Assembly: GCF_042662225.1 (NCBI RefSeq)
Contig: NZ_JBHSYQ010000004.1
Span: 1 to 64,000 of the forward strand
Source of the DNA: Nibribacter roseus
Lineage (GTDB): Bacteria > Bacteroidota > Bacteroidia > Cytophagales > Hymenobacteraceae
Direction of reading: 5' to 3'
DNA length: 64,000 bases
The notes beneath the pieces are model-generated. The model saw only the letters and a program-made list of their open reading frames with translations, had not been told where the DNA came from and made no database searches. Below are positions 32,570 to 41,422 of this stretch, one piece after another; the first letter of the stretch is position 1, and each line of letters starts with the position of its first letter. A program made the position numbers and the translations under genes.

Positions 32570-33289
32570 TTATTTTCCGGCCAAAAAAGGACACTTCCAA
32601 CTGTCGTCTACTTGGCGGCCACTGTATTGCGGGGCTTCTAAACCATCACCGAAGTCGCTTAGCATAGGGTTGATAGACCCATCATACGCCATGTCTCTTT
32701 CTCTTATAACTTTTTTCATGTTGTCATACACGCCCTTTTCCCGTAATTGCTCAAACTGCCGATGGAGGTTAAAGGCCATGGCGGTGAATTCCATTCTGCG
32801 GGCCTTTCTACTGGCCTGGGGGTGCAAGCCTACAATAAAGAAAGATGTGCCGTTAAAGCTAAAGCTGAAGTTTTCATCTGCTGGGTTATCGCTCACCTCT
32901 GGAGCCCAAGTCTGGGTTTGCTTTTCGCTGTCGTGGAGTGCCTGTAACTGCTGCCAAAGCTTTTGCTCAAACTGAAGTTCGTCTTGCGGCGCATCAGTGA
33001 ACACTGCCAGCATGGTCATGTATTCACTGTCTGCCTCAAGCGTTTCGGTGATGTATTTTTTCAGGTCTTGAGCCAAGGCTTGCGTTGTTTGTGCTGTGCC
33101 CATCTCACCGTAAAGGCCAATCCGGAATTGGTTCGAATTAACTGCCGCTTTTGCGCCCACACATGGATACTCTGGGTCAGTGACTTTTTCCTGGAAGAGC
33201 TGGTAAATAGACTGCCCTCTGCTGTCAGTAACTTCTGCCAGCTGTTCTGGTGCAAAATAGGTAGTTGGTTCTTTATTTTCTGGGTTCAT
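32570..33289 (-). CDS. YqcI/YcgG (GntA-like) family protein
   Basis: 239 residues. Family features visible: PCVGAKAAVNSNQFRIGLYG at about 42-61, FSFNGTSFFIVGLHPQASRKARR at about 142-164, and the conserved C-terminal CPF (WKCPFL). The GntA branch is a heme-dependent N-hydroxylase of guanidino compounds in guanitoxin synthesis. Whether this member hydroxylates arginine-like substrates is not known. The DUF1989 gene downstream is often its neighbour. Both read in the minus direction; the gap, if the inner start of DUF1989 is right, is 192 nt. Confidence 0.8.
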   Translation of the reverse strand: MNPENKEPTTYFAPEQLAEVTDSRGQSIYQLFQEKVTDPEYPCVGAKAAVNSNQFRIGLYGEMGTAQTTQALAQDLKKYITETLEADSEYMTMLAVFTDAPQDELQFEQKLWQQLQALHDSEKQTQTWAPEVSDNPADENFSFSFNGTSFFIVGLHPQASRKARRMEFTAMAFNLHRQFEQLREKGVYDNMKKVIRERDMAYDGSINPMLSDFGDGLEAPQYSGRQVDDSWKCPFLAGK

Positions 33290-33580
33290 TAAGTAGTGAT
33301 AAAAATAATGTATACTCTGTGGTAGTAGCCAGGCTTGCCTTTTGATGGCTGGAATTTACATTTCACCATTTGTAACAACAGGCACAGCTCTGAAAGCACA
33401 GAGACGCAGTTTTGCGGGTTTTAACTACGGGTTAATACGTAGATGCTGCACCTTAGGGTTTGAAGAAGCTTTACATGCTGGCCTACCACTATAGGGTGTT
33501 TTATCAGGTTGCCAACTCGTGCGCCGCAGCTTTAAGATAGAAGCGAAAATTCTATCTGAATGATTAGAAAAATGCTCATT
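33290..33580. other. Intergenic, nothing recognised
   Basis: No gene, terminator or promoter with good boxes was found. A palindromic repeat copy begins at 33581. From 33621 to 33890 the sequence is also without features I can support. Confidence 0.5.
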
Positions 33581-33620
33581 CTATTTTGGGGCTGATTTTT
33601 CAAAATCAGGTTCGAAATAG
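33581..33620. repeat. Dispersed 40-bp palindromic repeat, copy 9
   Basis: CTATTTTGGGGCTGATTTTT and CAAAATCAGGTTCGAAATAG. Outer and inner arms both pair (CTATTT with AAATAG, CTGATTTT with AAAATCAG). Confidence 0.75.
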
Positions 33621-33890
33621 AAGAAGCGGGCATAAGAAATATTAGACGCAGCCATGAAGTTTCTTGGTGAAGGCTGGTAGGCATGATACAACAATTGTGC
33701 ATGACTTATAGCAGAAGGCTATTCCAGAATAAATTTGTGTTGCCGGGGTCTACAAGTATTCTAAGAGTTCTGTACATTAGAGCCGCAGAAGCGGCTGTAA
33801 AAATAGGCCCCTGTTTCCCCCGTATTTTCCACAGTTATAGCACTGTCATAGTTAGAAGGCTTAGCTTTTGCTTTATTCTTTTACAAGCTC

Positions 33891-35885
33891 ATGTTCAAGA
33901 AGACCCCCATCTTTGTTTTTCTTCTGTTTCTGGTCTTTCATTGCCTGGCCCAGCAACCAACCTTAAAGGAGCTGGAACAAAAAGTACAGCATGCGGCCAA
34001 TGTGCAGGAGAAAATTGAAGCACGTAATAAACTGGTAAAGGTTCTGTCTTCAAGTGATCCGGGAGGAGCCATAAAATATGGGCAAGAAACAGTAACAATA
34101 GCTCAGGCTACTGGAGACCAAAAGCTGCTGGCTGATGCCTATCATCATGTGGGTGCTGCCTACCAACTCTACGGGGACTACACCTCTGCCACAAAATATA
34201 ACTACAAAGCCTTAAAGATCAGGGAAGAAATCAAAGACAGCCTGGGCATTTGCACTACTTATAACAACATAGGTAACATTAATAATTACCTCAAGTCTTA
34301 TGACAAGGCACGCGAATTTTACAGCAAGAGCCTGCAGATTGCCCAAAAAATTGGGAACAAGGAAGCCATCAGTAGAGCTTTGAACAACATGGGGTATGCC
34401 CACCAGGTGCAGGACCATGTAAACGAGGCTATCCATTTTTATGAACGAGCCCTTCCGATCAAGAAAGAAATAGGAGATGTGGTGGGTTACTCAGTGAGCA
34501 CCATCAACTTAGGCGATTTATATCTGAAAGCAGGCAAAGTGGCTGTGGCTAAAGATTACCTATTGAAAGGGTTGGCAGCAGCGAAGGAAACAGAACACCA
34601 GTTAAATATGGGGTACGCCTACCGCGGCTTGGCGGAGGCCTATCAGGAAGAGAAAAAGTTAGCCAAAGCCGTTGACTATGCATTGCTCAGCCTAGAAATT
34701 TCAAGAAAGCAGCGATCGTTCTTTGAAATTATTCAGTCGTTGGACCTGCTCAACCAAATTCATCTGGCCTCTGGCAACGTCACCAAAGCTCATGAGTTTT
34801 TGTCGCTTTCTTCAGCCTATAAAGACAGCCTGCACGATGAGAACGCCAGACGGCAGATTGAGGAGTTGCAGGTGCGGTATGATTCTGAGAAAAAGGAAAA
34901 GGAAAACATACAGCTGACCACTGAGCGTGATCTTCAGCTGAACAGGCTCAACCACCAAAAAAAAGTCACCTATCTGGCCTGTACCTTGCTGCTTAGTTTT
35001 GCAGCGCTGGCGTACGTGCTGTTCAGGGGCAAGAAACAGTTCCGGAGGCTAAGCCATACGCTTGCCCTCAAAAACGAAGAAATTACCGTGGCCAGCCAGG
35101 TTTTACGCCAGCAGGCCACTGATCTGCAAACGCAGAAAGAGCTTCTGGAAAAAAGCAATCTGGTGAAGGACCGGTTGTTCTCTATTGTGGCTCATGATTT
35201 AAGGGGGCCGCTGGTGAGCCTGAACAGTTTGGTGCAACTCATCAGAATGAATGCCCTGCCAGAGAAAGAGAAGAATCGCTTTCTAGACAAAGTGGAACTG
35301 GAGCAGCAGAATTCGCTATGGCTCATGGACAACCTGTTTCTGTGGGCTAAATCGCAGATGGAAGAGGAGGGCACTCACCCCGTTCAGGTTCAGCTCCAGA
35401 CTCTGGCCCAGGAAAATATAAACTTGCTATTGCCACAAGCCAATAACAAAGGTATTCAGATCATCAATCAGCTGTCAGGCTCTGCGGTGGCCTTCGCCGA
35501 TTATGAAATGGTGAAGCTGGTATTTCGGAACCTGCTCTCTAACGCTATTAAGTTCTGTAAGAGCGGTGATGTGATTGTTCTTGCTTCAGAGGTACATCAG
35601 CAAATGGCTACCATATCTGTGAAAGACAGCGGGGTGGGCATTCCAGAAAAGGACCAGGACAAGCTTTTCAAAAACACCAATTTTTCCAGTACCGGCACCG
35701 CCAATGAAAAAGGCACAGGCCTGGGGCTGCAACTCTGCAAAGATTTCATAGAGCTGAACGGCGGCGAGATATGGGTTGAAAGCAAAGAAGGGCAAGGCAG
35801 TGACTTTAGGTTTACATTGCCGGTGATGACGGAAAGGGTGGGTAAAGAGGAGGTACTTGAGCAGGTAGAGGTACGCTATGCTTAA
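33891..35885 (+). CDS. TPR-containing sensor histidine kinase
   Basis: 664 residues. Signal peptide about 1-22 (ending HCLAQQ). TPR repeats at about 30-290 (ADAYHHVGAAYQLYGDYTSATKYNYKAL, CTTYNNIGNINNYLKSYDKAREFY and following). A coiled coil lies at about 300-345, one membrane helix at about 356-374 and a second coiled coil at about 390-425. The kinase carries the H box at about 433 (IVAHDLRGPL), N box NLLSNAIKFC, G1 VKDSGVGIP and G2 GTGLGLQLCKDFIELNGGEIWVESK. It resembles stand-alone Bacteroidota kinases with periplasmic TPRs. No response regulator adjoins it; the nearest is at 48459, too far to infer pairing. Confidence 0.9.
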   Translation: MFKKTPIFVFLLFLVFHCLAQQPTLKELEQKVQHAANVQEKIEARNKLVKVLSSSDPGGAIKYGQETVTIAQATGDQKLLADAYHHVGAAYQLYGDYTSATKYNYKALKIREEIKDSLGICTTYNNIGNINNYLKSYDKAREFYSKSLQIAQKIGNKEAISRALNNMGYAHQVQDHVNEAIHFYERALPIKKEIGDVVGYSVSTINLGDLYLKAGKVAVAKDYLLKGLAAAKETEHQLNMGYAYRGLAEAYQEEKKLAKAVDYALLSLEISRKQRSFFEIIQSLDLLNQIHLASGNVTKAHEFLSLSSAYKDSLHDENARRQIEELQVRYDSEKKEKENIQLTTERDLQLNRLNHQKKVTYLACTLLLSFAALAYVLFRGKKQFRRLSHTLALKNEEITVASQVLRQQATDLQTQKELLEKSNLVKDRLFSIVAHDLRGPLVSLNSLVQLIRMNALPEKEKNRFLDKVELEQQNSLWLMDNLFLWAKSQMEEEGTHPVQVQLQTLAQENINLLLPQANNKGIQIINQLSGSAVAFADYEMVKLVFRNLLSNAIKFCKSGDVIVLASEVHQQMATISVKDSGVGIPEKDQDKLFKNTNFSSTGTANEKGTGLGLQLCKDFIELNGGEIWVESKEGQGSDFRFTLPVMTERVGKEEVLEQVEVRYA

Positions 35886-36029
35886 AGGAGTTTCAAAGAA
35901 AAATTTATCTTAAATTCAATAAATTTTATAGATATTCCTGTTTAACTAAAAAATGTGCATCCTTTTATAAAAAAAGACTTGATTTCTAGTATTTAAAGAT
36001 ATTTCCAAACCCACAACCTACCCTTGCCC

Positions 36030-36290
36030 GTGAACCAAAACCCAGAACAAATAGCCCGTGACCGCATAGATGCTATGCTGGAGGCCAGTGGCTGGGGTAG
36101 TACAGGATAAGAAAAAGATCAACCTAGGTTCGGCCCCAGGCGTGGCCGTGCGCGAATACCAGACCGACGTGGGCCCCGCCGACTACGTGTTGTTCGTGGG
36201 CAGAAAGCCGGTGGGCATTATTGAGTCCAAGCGCGAGGAAGAAGGGCTGCACCCGACCATGAGTGGGGGAACAAGGCCGCCGGATTTGTG
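36030..36290 (+). pseudogene. hsdR: Type I restriction enzyme HsdR, N-terminal remnant with frameshift
   Basis: The GTG at 36030 starts NQNPEQIARDRIDAMLEASGWG, then stops at a TAA. A shift of one base at the run of four Gs (36093-36096) restores VVQDKKKINLGSAPGVAVREYQTDVGPADYVLFVGRKPVGIIESKREEEGL. That is the well-conserved N-terminal nuclease domain of HsdR. The match breaks off near HPTMSGG (about 36270), and nothing like the helicase motor follows. So the gene is frameshifted and truncated. No hsdM or hsdS is in the window. Confidence 0.85.
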
Positions 36291-36309
36291 AGCTATGGTG
36301 GCTCGGCCA

Positions 36310-36677
36310 ATGGCACAAGGGCAGTGAACATCTAAGATTGATCATGGGGGAGCTGCTGGTGGCGGATGTTAGGGCACAAGTGGCCCTATCCCTTATATCA
36401 GATTTTGAGGGGTATGCGGTTTTCCCCCCACTGCTGAACACCAAAAGCAGCTAAACCTCATGCTTGATCAGGTGATAGCTTGGTCTGCTGCTTTACAACC
36501 AATACGAACTGCGCAGGTTGCTTAAACTTACTCTCTGCCAAAGGCAGATATCTGTGGAAATTACTACTGCAAGTGCTAATTTTAGCCTTGTGCCTTCCTT
36601 GGGTATTTTTACTGTAACTTACCTTGTTCCTCAGGTTAGAACCTGCTGCCGTGCAAGAGGGATAAAATGTGGAACTT
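36310..36677. other. Intergenic remains after the hsdR fragment
   Basis: No gene or signal supported. The sequence has no long open frame on either strand except chance ones. Confidence 0.5.
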
Positions 36678-36726
36678 AAAGGAAAAGGGCTGACGGTGAA
36701 TAAACCGCATCAGACCTTTTCCTTTT
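36678..36726. terminator. Terminator downstream of the SnoaL-like gene
   Basis: AAAGGAAAAGG pairs with CCTTTTCCTTT around a stem containing TGACGG / CCGCATCA; A- and T-rich flanks suit both directions, mainly the minus-strand gene 36751-37074. Confidence 0.75.
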
Positions 36727-36750
36727 AAAACCTGGTGTTTATTGATTTAG

Positions 36751-37074
36751 TCAGCTTGTTATTTTCAATGACTGTACCATGCCGTCTACTAATTCAAGAT
36801 GATAGCTTAACACAACAGGGCTGCCAGGGAATGATCCAGAAATTTCAGCTTTCAAAACGCTTTGTTCTTCTGATTCCTTGAAATCGATTGGCTTCATAAC
36901 CGTTTTGTAATTTTCGTTTGCTGCTTCAATCCATCGCTTGATTTCAGCTTTTCCATGATATGTTTTCCCCTCATCCGCCACTGTGGCTATTTCGGAAAAA
37001 CAGTTAGCGTAAGCAGCACTGTCATACATATTCTGTGCTTTTACTAAATCTGATACTACATTGGGTAAATTCAT
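36751..37074 (-). CDS. SnoaL/NTF2-like small protein
   Basis: 107 residues from the ATG at 37074 (MNLPNVVSDLVKAQNMYD). A longer frame starting at 37128 would overlap the SDR stop and adds 18 residues of no known kind, so the inner start is preferred. The body has the SnoaL/NTF2 pattern: helix VSDLVKAQNMYDSAAYANCFSEIATVADEGKTYHGKAEIKRWIEAA (landmarks), then beta strands ending MVQSLKIT. Many such proteins are epimerases, cyclases or general ligand pockets. It follows the SDR gene by 19 nt on the same strand. Confidence 0.75.
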   Translation of the reverse strand: MNLPNVVSDLVKAQNMYDSAAYANCFSEIATVADEGKTYHGKAEIKRWIEAANENYKTVMKPIDFKESEEQSVLKAEISGSFPGSPVVLSYHLELVDGMVQSLKITS

Positions 37075-37093
37075 TTTTCTAGTTTTATGGTTA

Positions 37094-37888
37094 TTAAATG
37101 GTTGGTATGGTTCCTCCATCAATGACATATTCTGTTCCGGTGAGGTAGCTGGCCCTTGGTGAGACCAGAAAACCGACTAGCTCGGCAACTTCTTCGGGTT
37201 TTGCCGGCCTTCCGATCGGGATTCCGCCTAAGGACTGTAGTACTTTTTCCGTGGCTTCCTCTACTGTGCTGTTTGAACTTTGGGCAATCCTTTCCATCAT
37301 TTTTGCAGCGGCGGTAGTCATAATCCAACCTGGTGAGACGGACAATACCCGCACGCCCTTGGGCGCCACTTCGTTTGACAGACTTTTGCTGTAATTGGCT
37401 AGCCCTGCTTTCGCGGCGGCATAAGGCAAGGTAGAATCATACAGGGGCAGTTTGCTCTGAATAGAGGTGATGTGGATGATGACACCGCTTCTCTGGTCAA
37501 TCATCCGGGGTAAAAAACCTCTGTCCAAGCGGACAGGGGCCAGCAGGTTGGTCTGGATGGACTTTTCCCAGTCCTCATCCGTCAGAACGGCAAACCCGCC
37601 GCCCGGGGTTTCAGACCCTCCCAGGTTGTTTACCAAAATATCCAGTTTGCCGTATTGTGAGAAAACTTCCCGGACTACTTTTTGGGTACCTTCCGGCGTG
37701 CTTAAGTCAGCCGATATAAAATGCAGATCTTTGTTAGGCGCTTCGGGTTCGTTTCTTGCGGTTATGATCACCGTTGCCCCTGCCTGGAGTAAACGCTCGG
37801 CAATGGCTCTTCCGGTTCCTTTGGTGCCGCCGGTTACCAAGGCAATTTTGCCTGATAATTCGTTATTAAAATTAAATTGCTGTTCCAT
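37094..37888 (-). CDS. Short-chain dehydrogenase/reductase (SDR)
   Basis: 264 residues, typical SDR length. The NAD(P) motif TGGTKGTGRAIAERL (about 18-32) fits the classical TGxxxGxG. NNLGG replaces NNAG. The catalytic Ser/Tyr/Lys set is in HITSIQSKLP and YAAAKAGLANYSKSL (Tyr and Lys present). The C-terminus YLTGTEYVIDGG is standard. The specific substrate is unknown. It is divergent from an HxlR regulator gene 123 nt away, a common arrangement for redox- or aldehyde-responsive SDRs. Confidence 0.9.
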   Translation of the reverse strand: MEQQFNFNNELSGKIALVTGGTKGTGRAIAERLLQAGATVIITARNEPEAPNKDLHFISADLSTPEGTQKVVREVFSQYGKLDILVNNLGGSETPGGGFAVLTDEDWEKSIQTNLLAPVRLDRGFLPRMIDQRSGVIIHITSIQSKLPLYDSTLPYAAAKAGLANYSKSLSNEVAPKGVRVLSVSPGWIMTTAAAKMMERIAQSSNSTVEEATEKVLQSLGGIPIGRPAKPEEVAELVGFLVSPRASYLTGTEYVIDGGTIPTI

Positions 37889-38011
37889 ACTTCTTTTTTT
37901 GATGCAATAATGGGAAGTATGTATAGCTACAGCAAGTACGGAAAAACGAATTGCATAGGGATAAATTTATCCCTTATTGTAGCATTTTAAACAGTGGAAT
38001 AATTTTACAGA

Positions 38012-38383
38012 ATGTACCAGAGGAAAATACCGCCAAGCCTTAATTGCGGCCTTGACTTAATAGGTGAAGTGCTCTACGGGAAATGGAAAGTCCGTTTGCT
38101 GTGGTTTATCAATGAGGGCCACAAACGCCCCAGCGAGCTGCAAAGAAAAATACCGGATGCTTCACGCCGTGTTTTAAACATGCAGCTGAAAGAGCTGGAA
38201 GAGCATGAATTGGTTTCGAAAGTTATTTACCCAGTAGTTCCGCCCAAAGTTGAGTATAGTCTAACCGATTTCGGAAAATCTCTTATTCCTGTTATAGCAG
38301 CCTTGGGGAGCTGGGGCGATGAGCACCAGGAACATTTGCGTTCAGTCATCTTGAAGCGGGCAGAGTTCAACTATATTCAATAA
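38012..38383 (+). CDS. HxlR-family transcriptional regulator
   Basis: 123 residues. The winged-helix HxlR pattern is visible: PLSLNCGLDLIGEVLYGKWKVRLLWFINEG (landmarks), KRPSELQRKIPDASRRVLNMQLKELEEHELV (the recognition helix), and VPPKVEYSLTDFGKSLIPVI. An N-terminal Cys (NCGLD) sits in the usual place; in HypR-like members it is a redox switch. It is divergent from the SDR gene and probably controls it (inference). Confidence 0.9.
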   Translation: MYQRKIPPSLNCGLDLIGEVLYGKWKVRLLWFINEGHKRPSELQRKIPDASRRVLNMQLKELEEHELVSKVIYPVVPPKVEYSLTDFGKSLIPVIAALGSWGDEHQEHLRSVILKRAEFNYIQ

Positions 38384-38611
38384 AGCTAGCAGTAATGAAT
38401 ATCAATTGATCTTCTAATTTTTTATACGGTTCGGGTAGTGAATTAGAAAAGACCTTGCCACCTACCACCTAACTATTTCCAGAAATAGTTGGCAACTGCT
38501 TCCAATCTTGCAACCTAGCTTTCATGCAATTGTATTTTTCCTTGTGTTTTTTTTAAGATATCTCTGGTGACATGAATTCTTTATATAACAGTATGTAATT
38601 CCCAATTAGCT

Positions 38612-39526
38612 ATGTTTAAGACATATTTCCTGTTTGCTTTCAGCCTCATTTTAGCAATTAGTAGTAACGCGCAGTCTCCAACGCAACAAGTTAATCCCAA
38701 GCTATCGGAACGGGTCTCAGCTGCTCCGGAAAATGTCTTTAAGATGTTTAAAGAAGCTGGCATGAATCCTTCAGACCATGTGCTGTCAGCGGTTGAAAAT
38801 GCCAAGGTGGAGAAGGCGTTTGCTGTTTTGCCTCCCCTCCATCAGAAAATTCTCAAAGGGCATTTACATAGCATCAGCTTTATGGATAACATGCCCAACA
38901 CCGCCCTAACCTCCCCAGTACAGACCCCTGATGGTGCCAAAATGTATAACATCACTTTACGGGCAGGCATACTTCATGAAACAATATCAGAGTGGGCAAC
39001 CCAGAAAGAATCTACCTGTTTTGACCAATCAGAAGAACAAGGGTATGAGGTAAAAATAGAGGCAGGAAGCTTAGATGCAATTGTATATGTCTTGTTGCAC
39101 GAAGCTACCCACGTAGTGGATGCGGTTTTGGATATTACTCCGCATCCAAAGGATAGAGAAGCCTTGGTGGAACCAACTCCTTTCACTAAAAATATTTGGC
39201 ATAAAATGAATGTGCCAAATAGTAGTTCTACTGATTCATTGCTGGAGATGACCCGGTTTCGGAGTGGTAAAAAGGTGGCCTCCTCGTTAGCGCCCAATGT
39301 TTACAAACAGTTAAGTGAAACACCGTTTGTCTCTTTATATGGAATGGCCAGCTGGTTTGAAGATCTCGCTGAGCTTGAAAGTATCTATCATCTTACAAAA
39401 AAGATGGGTCAGCCTTTCTGCGTTGTGGTTATGAAAGGCAATAATGAGGTATACAGGTTTGAGCCGATGAAGAATAAATTGGTTAAAAAACGATTCCGTT
39501 ATTTAAGAAGATTCTATCAGACCTGA
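38612..39526 (+). CDS. Putative secreted zinc metallopeptidase
   Basis: 304 residues with a signal peptide (about 1-21, ISSNAQ). The motif HEATHVVD (about 166-173) is HExxH. A later glutamate (WFEDLAELES, about 246-255) is in a good place for a third zinc ligand of a gluzincin. In between are the short spacers typical of unassigned metallopeptidases. I do not know the subfamily. It may act on an extracellular or periplasmic protein. The gene is alone on this strand between HxlR and the tRNA-Glu. Confidence 0.6.
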   Translation: MFKTYFLFAFSLILAISSNAQSPTQQVNPKLSERVSAAPENVFKMFKEAGMNPSDHVLSAVENAKVEKAFAVLPPLHQKILKGHLHSISFMDNMPNTALTSPVQTPDGAKMYNITLRAGILHETISEWATQKESTCFDQSEEQGYEVKIEAGSLDAIVYVLLHEATHVVDAVLDITPHPKDREALVEPTPFTKNIWHKMNVPNSSSTDSLLEMTRFRSGKKVASSLAPNVYKQLSETPFVSLYGMASWFEDLAELESIYHLTKKMGQPFCVVVMKGNNEVYRFEPMKNKLVKKRFRYLRRFYQT

Positions 39527-39899
39527 CCTAGTAAAGAAAGTGGAATTAGGGAAACTACAACAACAAACTTATGTATCTTAAAATGGCCGTTTAAGTTAGC
39601 CATTTGAATTTTAAAGAAGCCGGGCTAACTTACTTCATGCATCCCGTTCCGCCTTCCCATAAATCAAAGGTGCTCATAGATTTCTAATAGGATGAATTAG
39701 AAATCTAAAACCAAAGTGCGAATGGCAGCTTTACCGCCGGGAATAGAAAGGCGGGTTTTAATGGTTACTCTGAACAGCCAGCGGGGGCAACGGCGGCAAG
39801 AACAGCCCAAGGGACCTTTAGGAGGCCTCCCAAAGTTTTGTCATTCTTCAGAGATGGGTGGGAAACTGAGTGAGAAAGCCATTTTGTTACTCTGAAATG
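39527..39899. other. Intergenic, nothing recognised
   Basis: The stretch between the metallopeptidase and the tRNA-Glu terminator shows no gene, promoter or repeat that I can support. Confidence 0.5.
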
Positions 39900-39935
39900 A
39901 AAAATCCGCTAAAACAAACGTTTTAGCGGATTTTT
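39900..39935 (-). terminator. Terminator after tRNA-Glu
   Basis: AAAAATCCGCTAAAAC pairs with GTTTTAGCGGATTTTT. On the minus strand it comes 12 nt after the CCA end of tRNA-Glu and ends with a T-run. Confidence 0.85.
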
Positions 39936-39946
39936 AAGGGTTAATC

Positions 39947-40021
39947 TGGTAGTCCGTAGGGGAATCGAACCCCTGTTACCAGAATGAAAATCTGGTGTCC
40001 TAACCCCTAGACGAACGGACC
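39947..40021 (-). tRNA. tRNA-Glu (anticodon TTC)
   Basis: Minus strand. The acceptor stem GGTCCGT pairs with ACGGACT (one G-T at the end). D arm TCTAGGGGTTAGGA. Anticodon stem CCAGA/TCTGG with loop TTTTCAT, anticodon TTC (Glu). T arm AGGGG-TTCGATT-CCCCT. The CCA end is encoded (39947-39949). A terminator follows. Confidence 0.95.
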
Positions 40022-40137
40022 ATCTTTCGGTTTTGATGGTGCAAATATAGAGGGCTGTTTTTTATTTGCAAAGCCCCCCTTTTAAAATAATTGCCTTTAA
40101 AAGGTAAGATGCTCAAAATGAGCCTTAAAATTTTTAG

Positions 40138-40168
40138 TTTGTTTTGCTTTTTGTAAGCCGTAACTTGC
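40138..40168 (+). promoter_or_regulatory. Probable promoter of gap
   Basis: TTTG at 40138-40141, a 19-nt spacer and TAACTTGC at 40161-40168. The -7 box differs from TAnnTTTG by a missing T. Start of gap is 35 nt further. Confidence 0.5.
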
Positions 40169-40202
40169 CACCGATAAAACGTGAAATAAAACCTTATAAG
40201 TC

Positions 40203-41201
40203 ATGTCTAAAAAAATAAGAGTAGCCATTAACGGCTTCGGCCGCATAGGCCGTCTTACCTTTAAGACCCTGATAGAGCGTGAAAATGTAGAGGTAGTGGC
40301 CATCAATGACCTTACCGATAACACTACTTTGGCGCATCTGTTGAAATACGATTCAGTACACGGCCGCTTCAACGGCACCGTTACTGCTGATGAAAGCAGC
40401 ATTACTGTAAACGGCCAGCGTATTGAGATCTTCGCTGAGCGTGAGCCGAAGAACCTGCCTTGGGGCAAGCTGAACGTAGACGTGGTATTAGAGTCTACTG
40501 GTCGATTTGTAGATGAAAAAGGAGCTGGCGGACACTTAGAAGCTGGTGCCAAAAAAGTAGTCATTTCTGCACCTGCCAAAGGCGACATCCCAACGGTGGT
40601 ACTTGGTGTAAACGAAGACACCCTTACTGGTGAGGAGACCATTGTGTCTAACGCTTCTTGCACTACCAACTGCCTGGCCCCAATGGCCAAAGTATTAGAT
40701 GAAGCTTTCGGTATTGAGAAAGGCTTTATCACGACAGTACACGCTTATACGGCTGACCAGAACCTGCAAGATGCGCCACACGCTGATTTGCGTCGTGCCC
40801 GTGCTGCCGCTGTTTCTATTGTGCCTACCTCAACTGGTGCTGCTAAGGCTGTTGGGTTGGTGTTGCCTCACCTGAACAAGAAACTAGACGGAGTGGCCAT
40901 GCGTGTTCCTATTCCAGATGGTTCTTTGACTGACCTGACCGTTATCTTAAAGCGTGAGGTGACCAAAGAAGAAATCAACGCCGCTTTGAAAAAAGCAGCT
41001 GAGAATGAAATGAAAGGTATTTTAGAATACACAGAAGATCCTATTGTTTCTATTGACATTGTAGGTAACCCACACTCTTGCATCTTTGACGCCGGAATGA
41101 CCTCCACCATGGGTACCTTGGCCAAAGTAGTAGGCTGGTATGACAATGAGTATGGTTATTCTAACCGTGCAGCAGATTTGATTGAGCGTTTAGGAGCTTA
41201 A
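40203..41201 (+). CDS. gap: Glyceraldehyde-3-phosphate dehydrogenase
   Basis: 332 residues, normal length. Glycolytic and gluconeogenic NAD-dependent enzyme converting GAP to 1,3-bisphosphoglycerate. The NAD domain starts INGFGRIGRLTFKTL. The catalytic Cys153 lies in SNASCTTNC and the catalytic His in HAYTADQNLQDAPH. The C-terminal WYDNEYGYSNR is also complete. Single gene with its own promoter-like element and terminator; pgk lies 20 kb away. Confidence 0.97.
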   Translation: MSKKIRVAINGFGRIGRLTFKTLIERENVEVVAINDLTDNTTLAHLLKYDSVHGRFNGTVTADESSITVNGQRIEIFAEREPKNLPWGKLNVDVVLESTGRFVDEKGAGGHLEAGAKKVVISAPAKGDIPTVVLGVNEDTLTGEETIVSNASCTTNCLAPMAKVLDEAFGIEKGFITTVHAYTADQNLQDAPHADLRRARAAAVSIVPTSTGAAKAVGLVLPHLNKKLDGVAMRVPIPDGSLTDLTVILKREVTKEEINAALKKAAENEMKGILEYTEDPIVSIDIVGNPHSCIFDAGMTSTMGTLAKVVGWYDNEYGYSNRAADLIERLGA

Positions 41202-41226
41202 TTCTTCTGCATTCTGTATTTACGAG

Positions 41227-41259
41227 AGTGGTGCTGCCTTACGGTGGCACCACTTTTTT
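41227..41259 (+). terminator. Terminator of gap
   Basis: AGTGGTGCTGCC pairs with GGTGGCACCACT (one bulge), followed by TTTTTT. Confidence 0.9.
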
Positions 41260-41312
41260 ATGTATTTTTACCAAAGGAGTTGTGCAAAGCGCAATAATGA
41301 GGGAACCTATTT

Positions 41313-41352
41313 CTGTTTTAGCCCTAATTTTAGGAAATGAAGCCAAAAACAG
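41313..41352. repeat. Dispersed 40-bp palindromic repeat, copy 10
   Basis: CTGTTTTAGCCCTAATTTTA and GGAAATGAAGCCAAAAACAG. Inner arms weak, outer arms good. Confidence 0.65.
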
Positions 41353-41422
41353 AGGTATCAACGCAGTATATTACCTCTAAAAGCAGCGCCAGAAAAATTA
41401 TTGCCTAAGAAGAAGAAAACGT

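Noticed and set aside
33683..34018. Open frame overlapping the start of the TPR kinase gene
   Set aside because: It lies out of frame over the true gene and encodes no recognisable protein.
36030..36290. Working type I restriction system
   Set aside because: Frameshift, truncation and no hsdM/hsdS; only a remnant.
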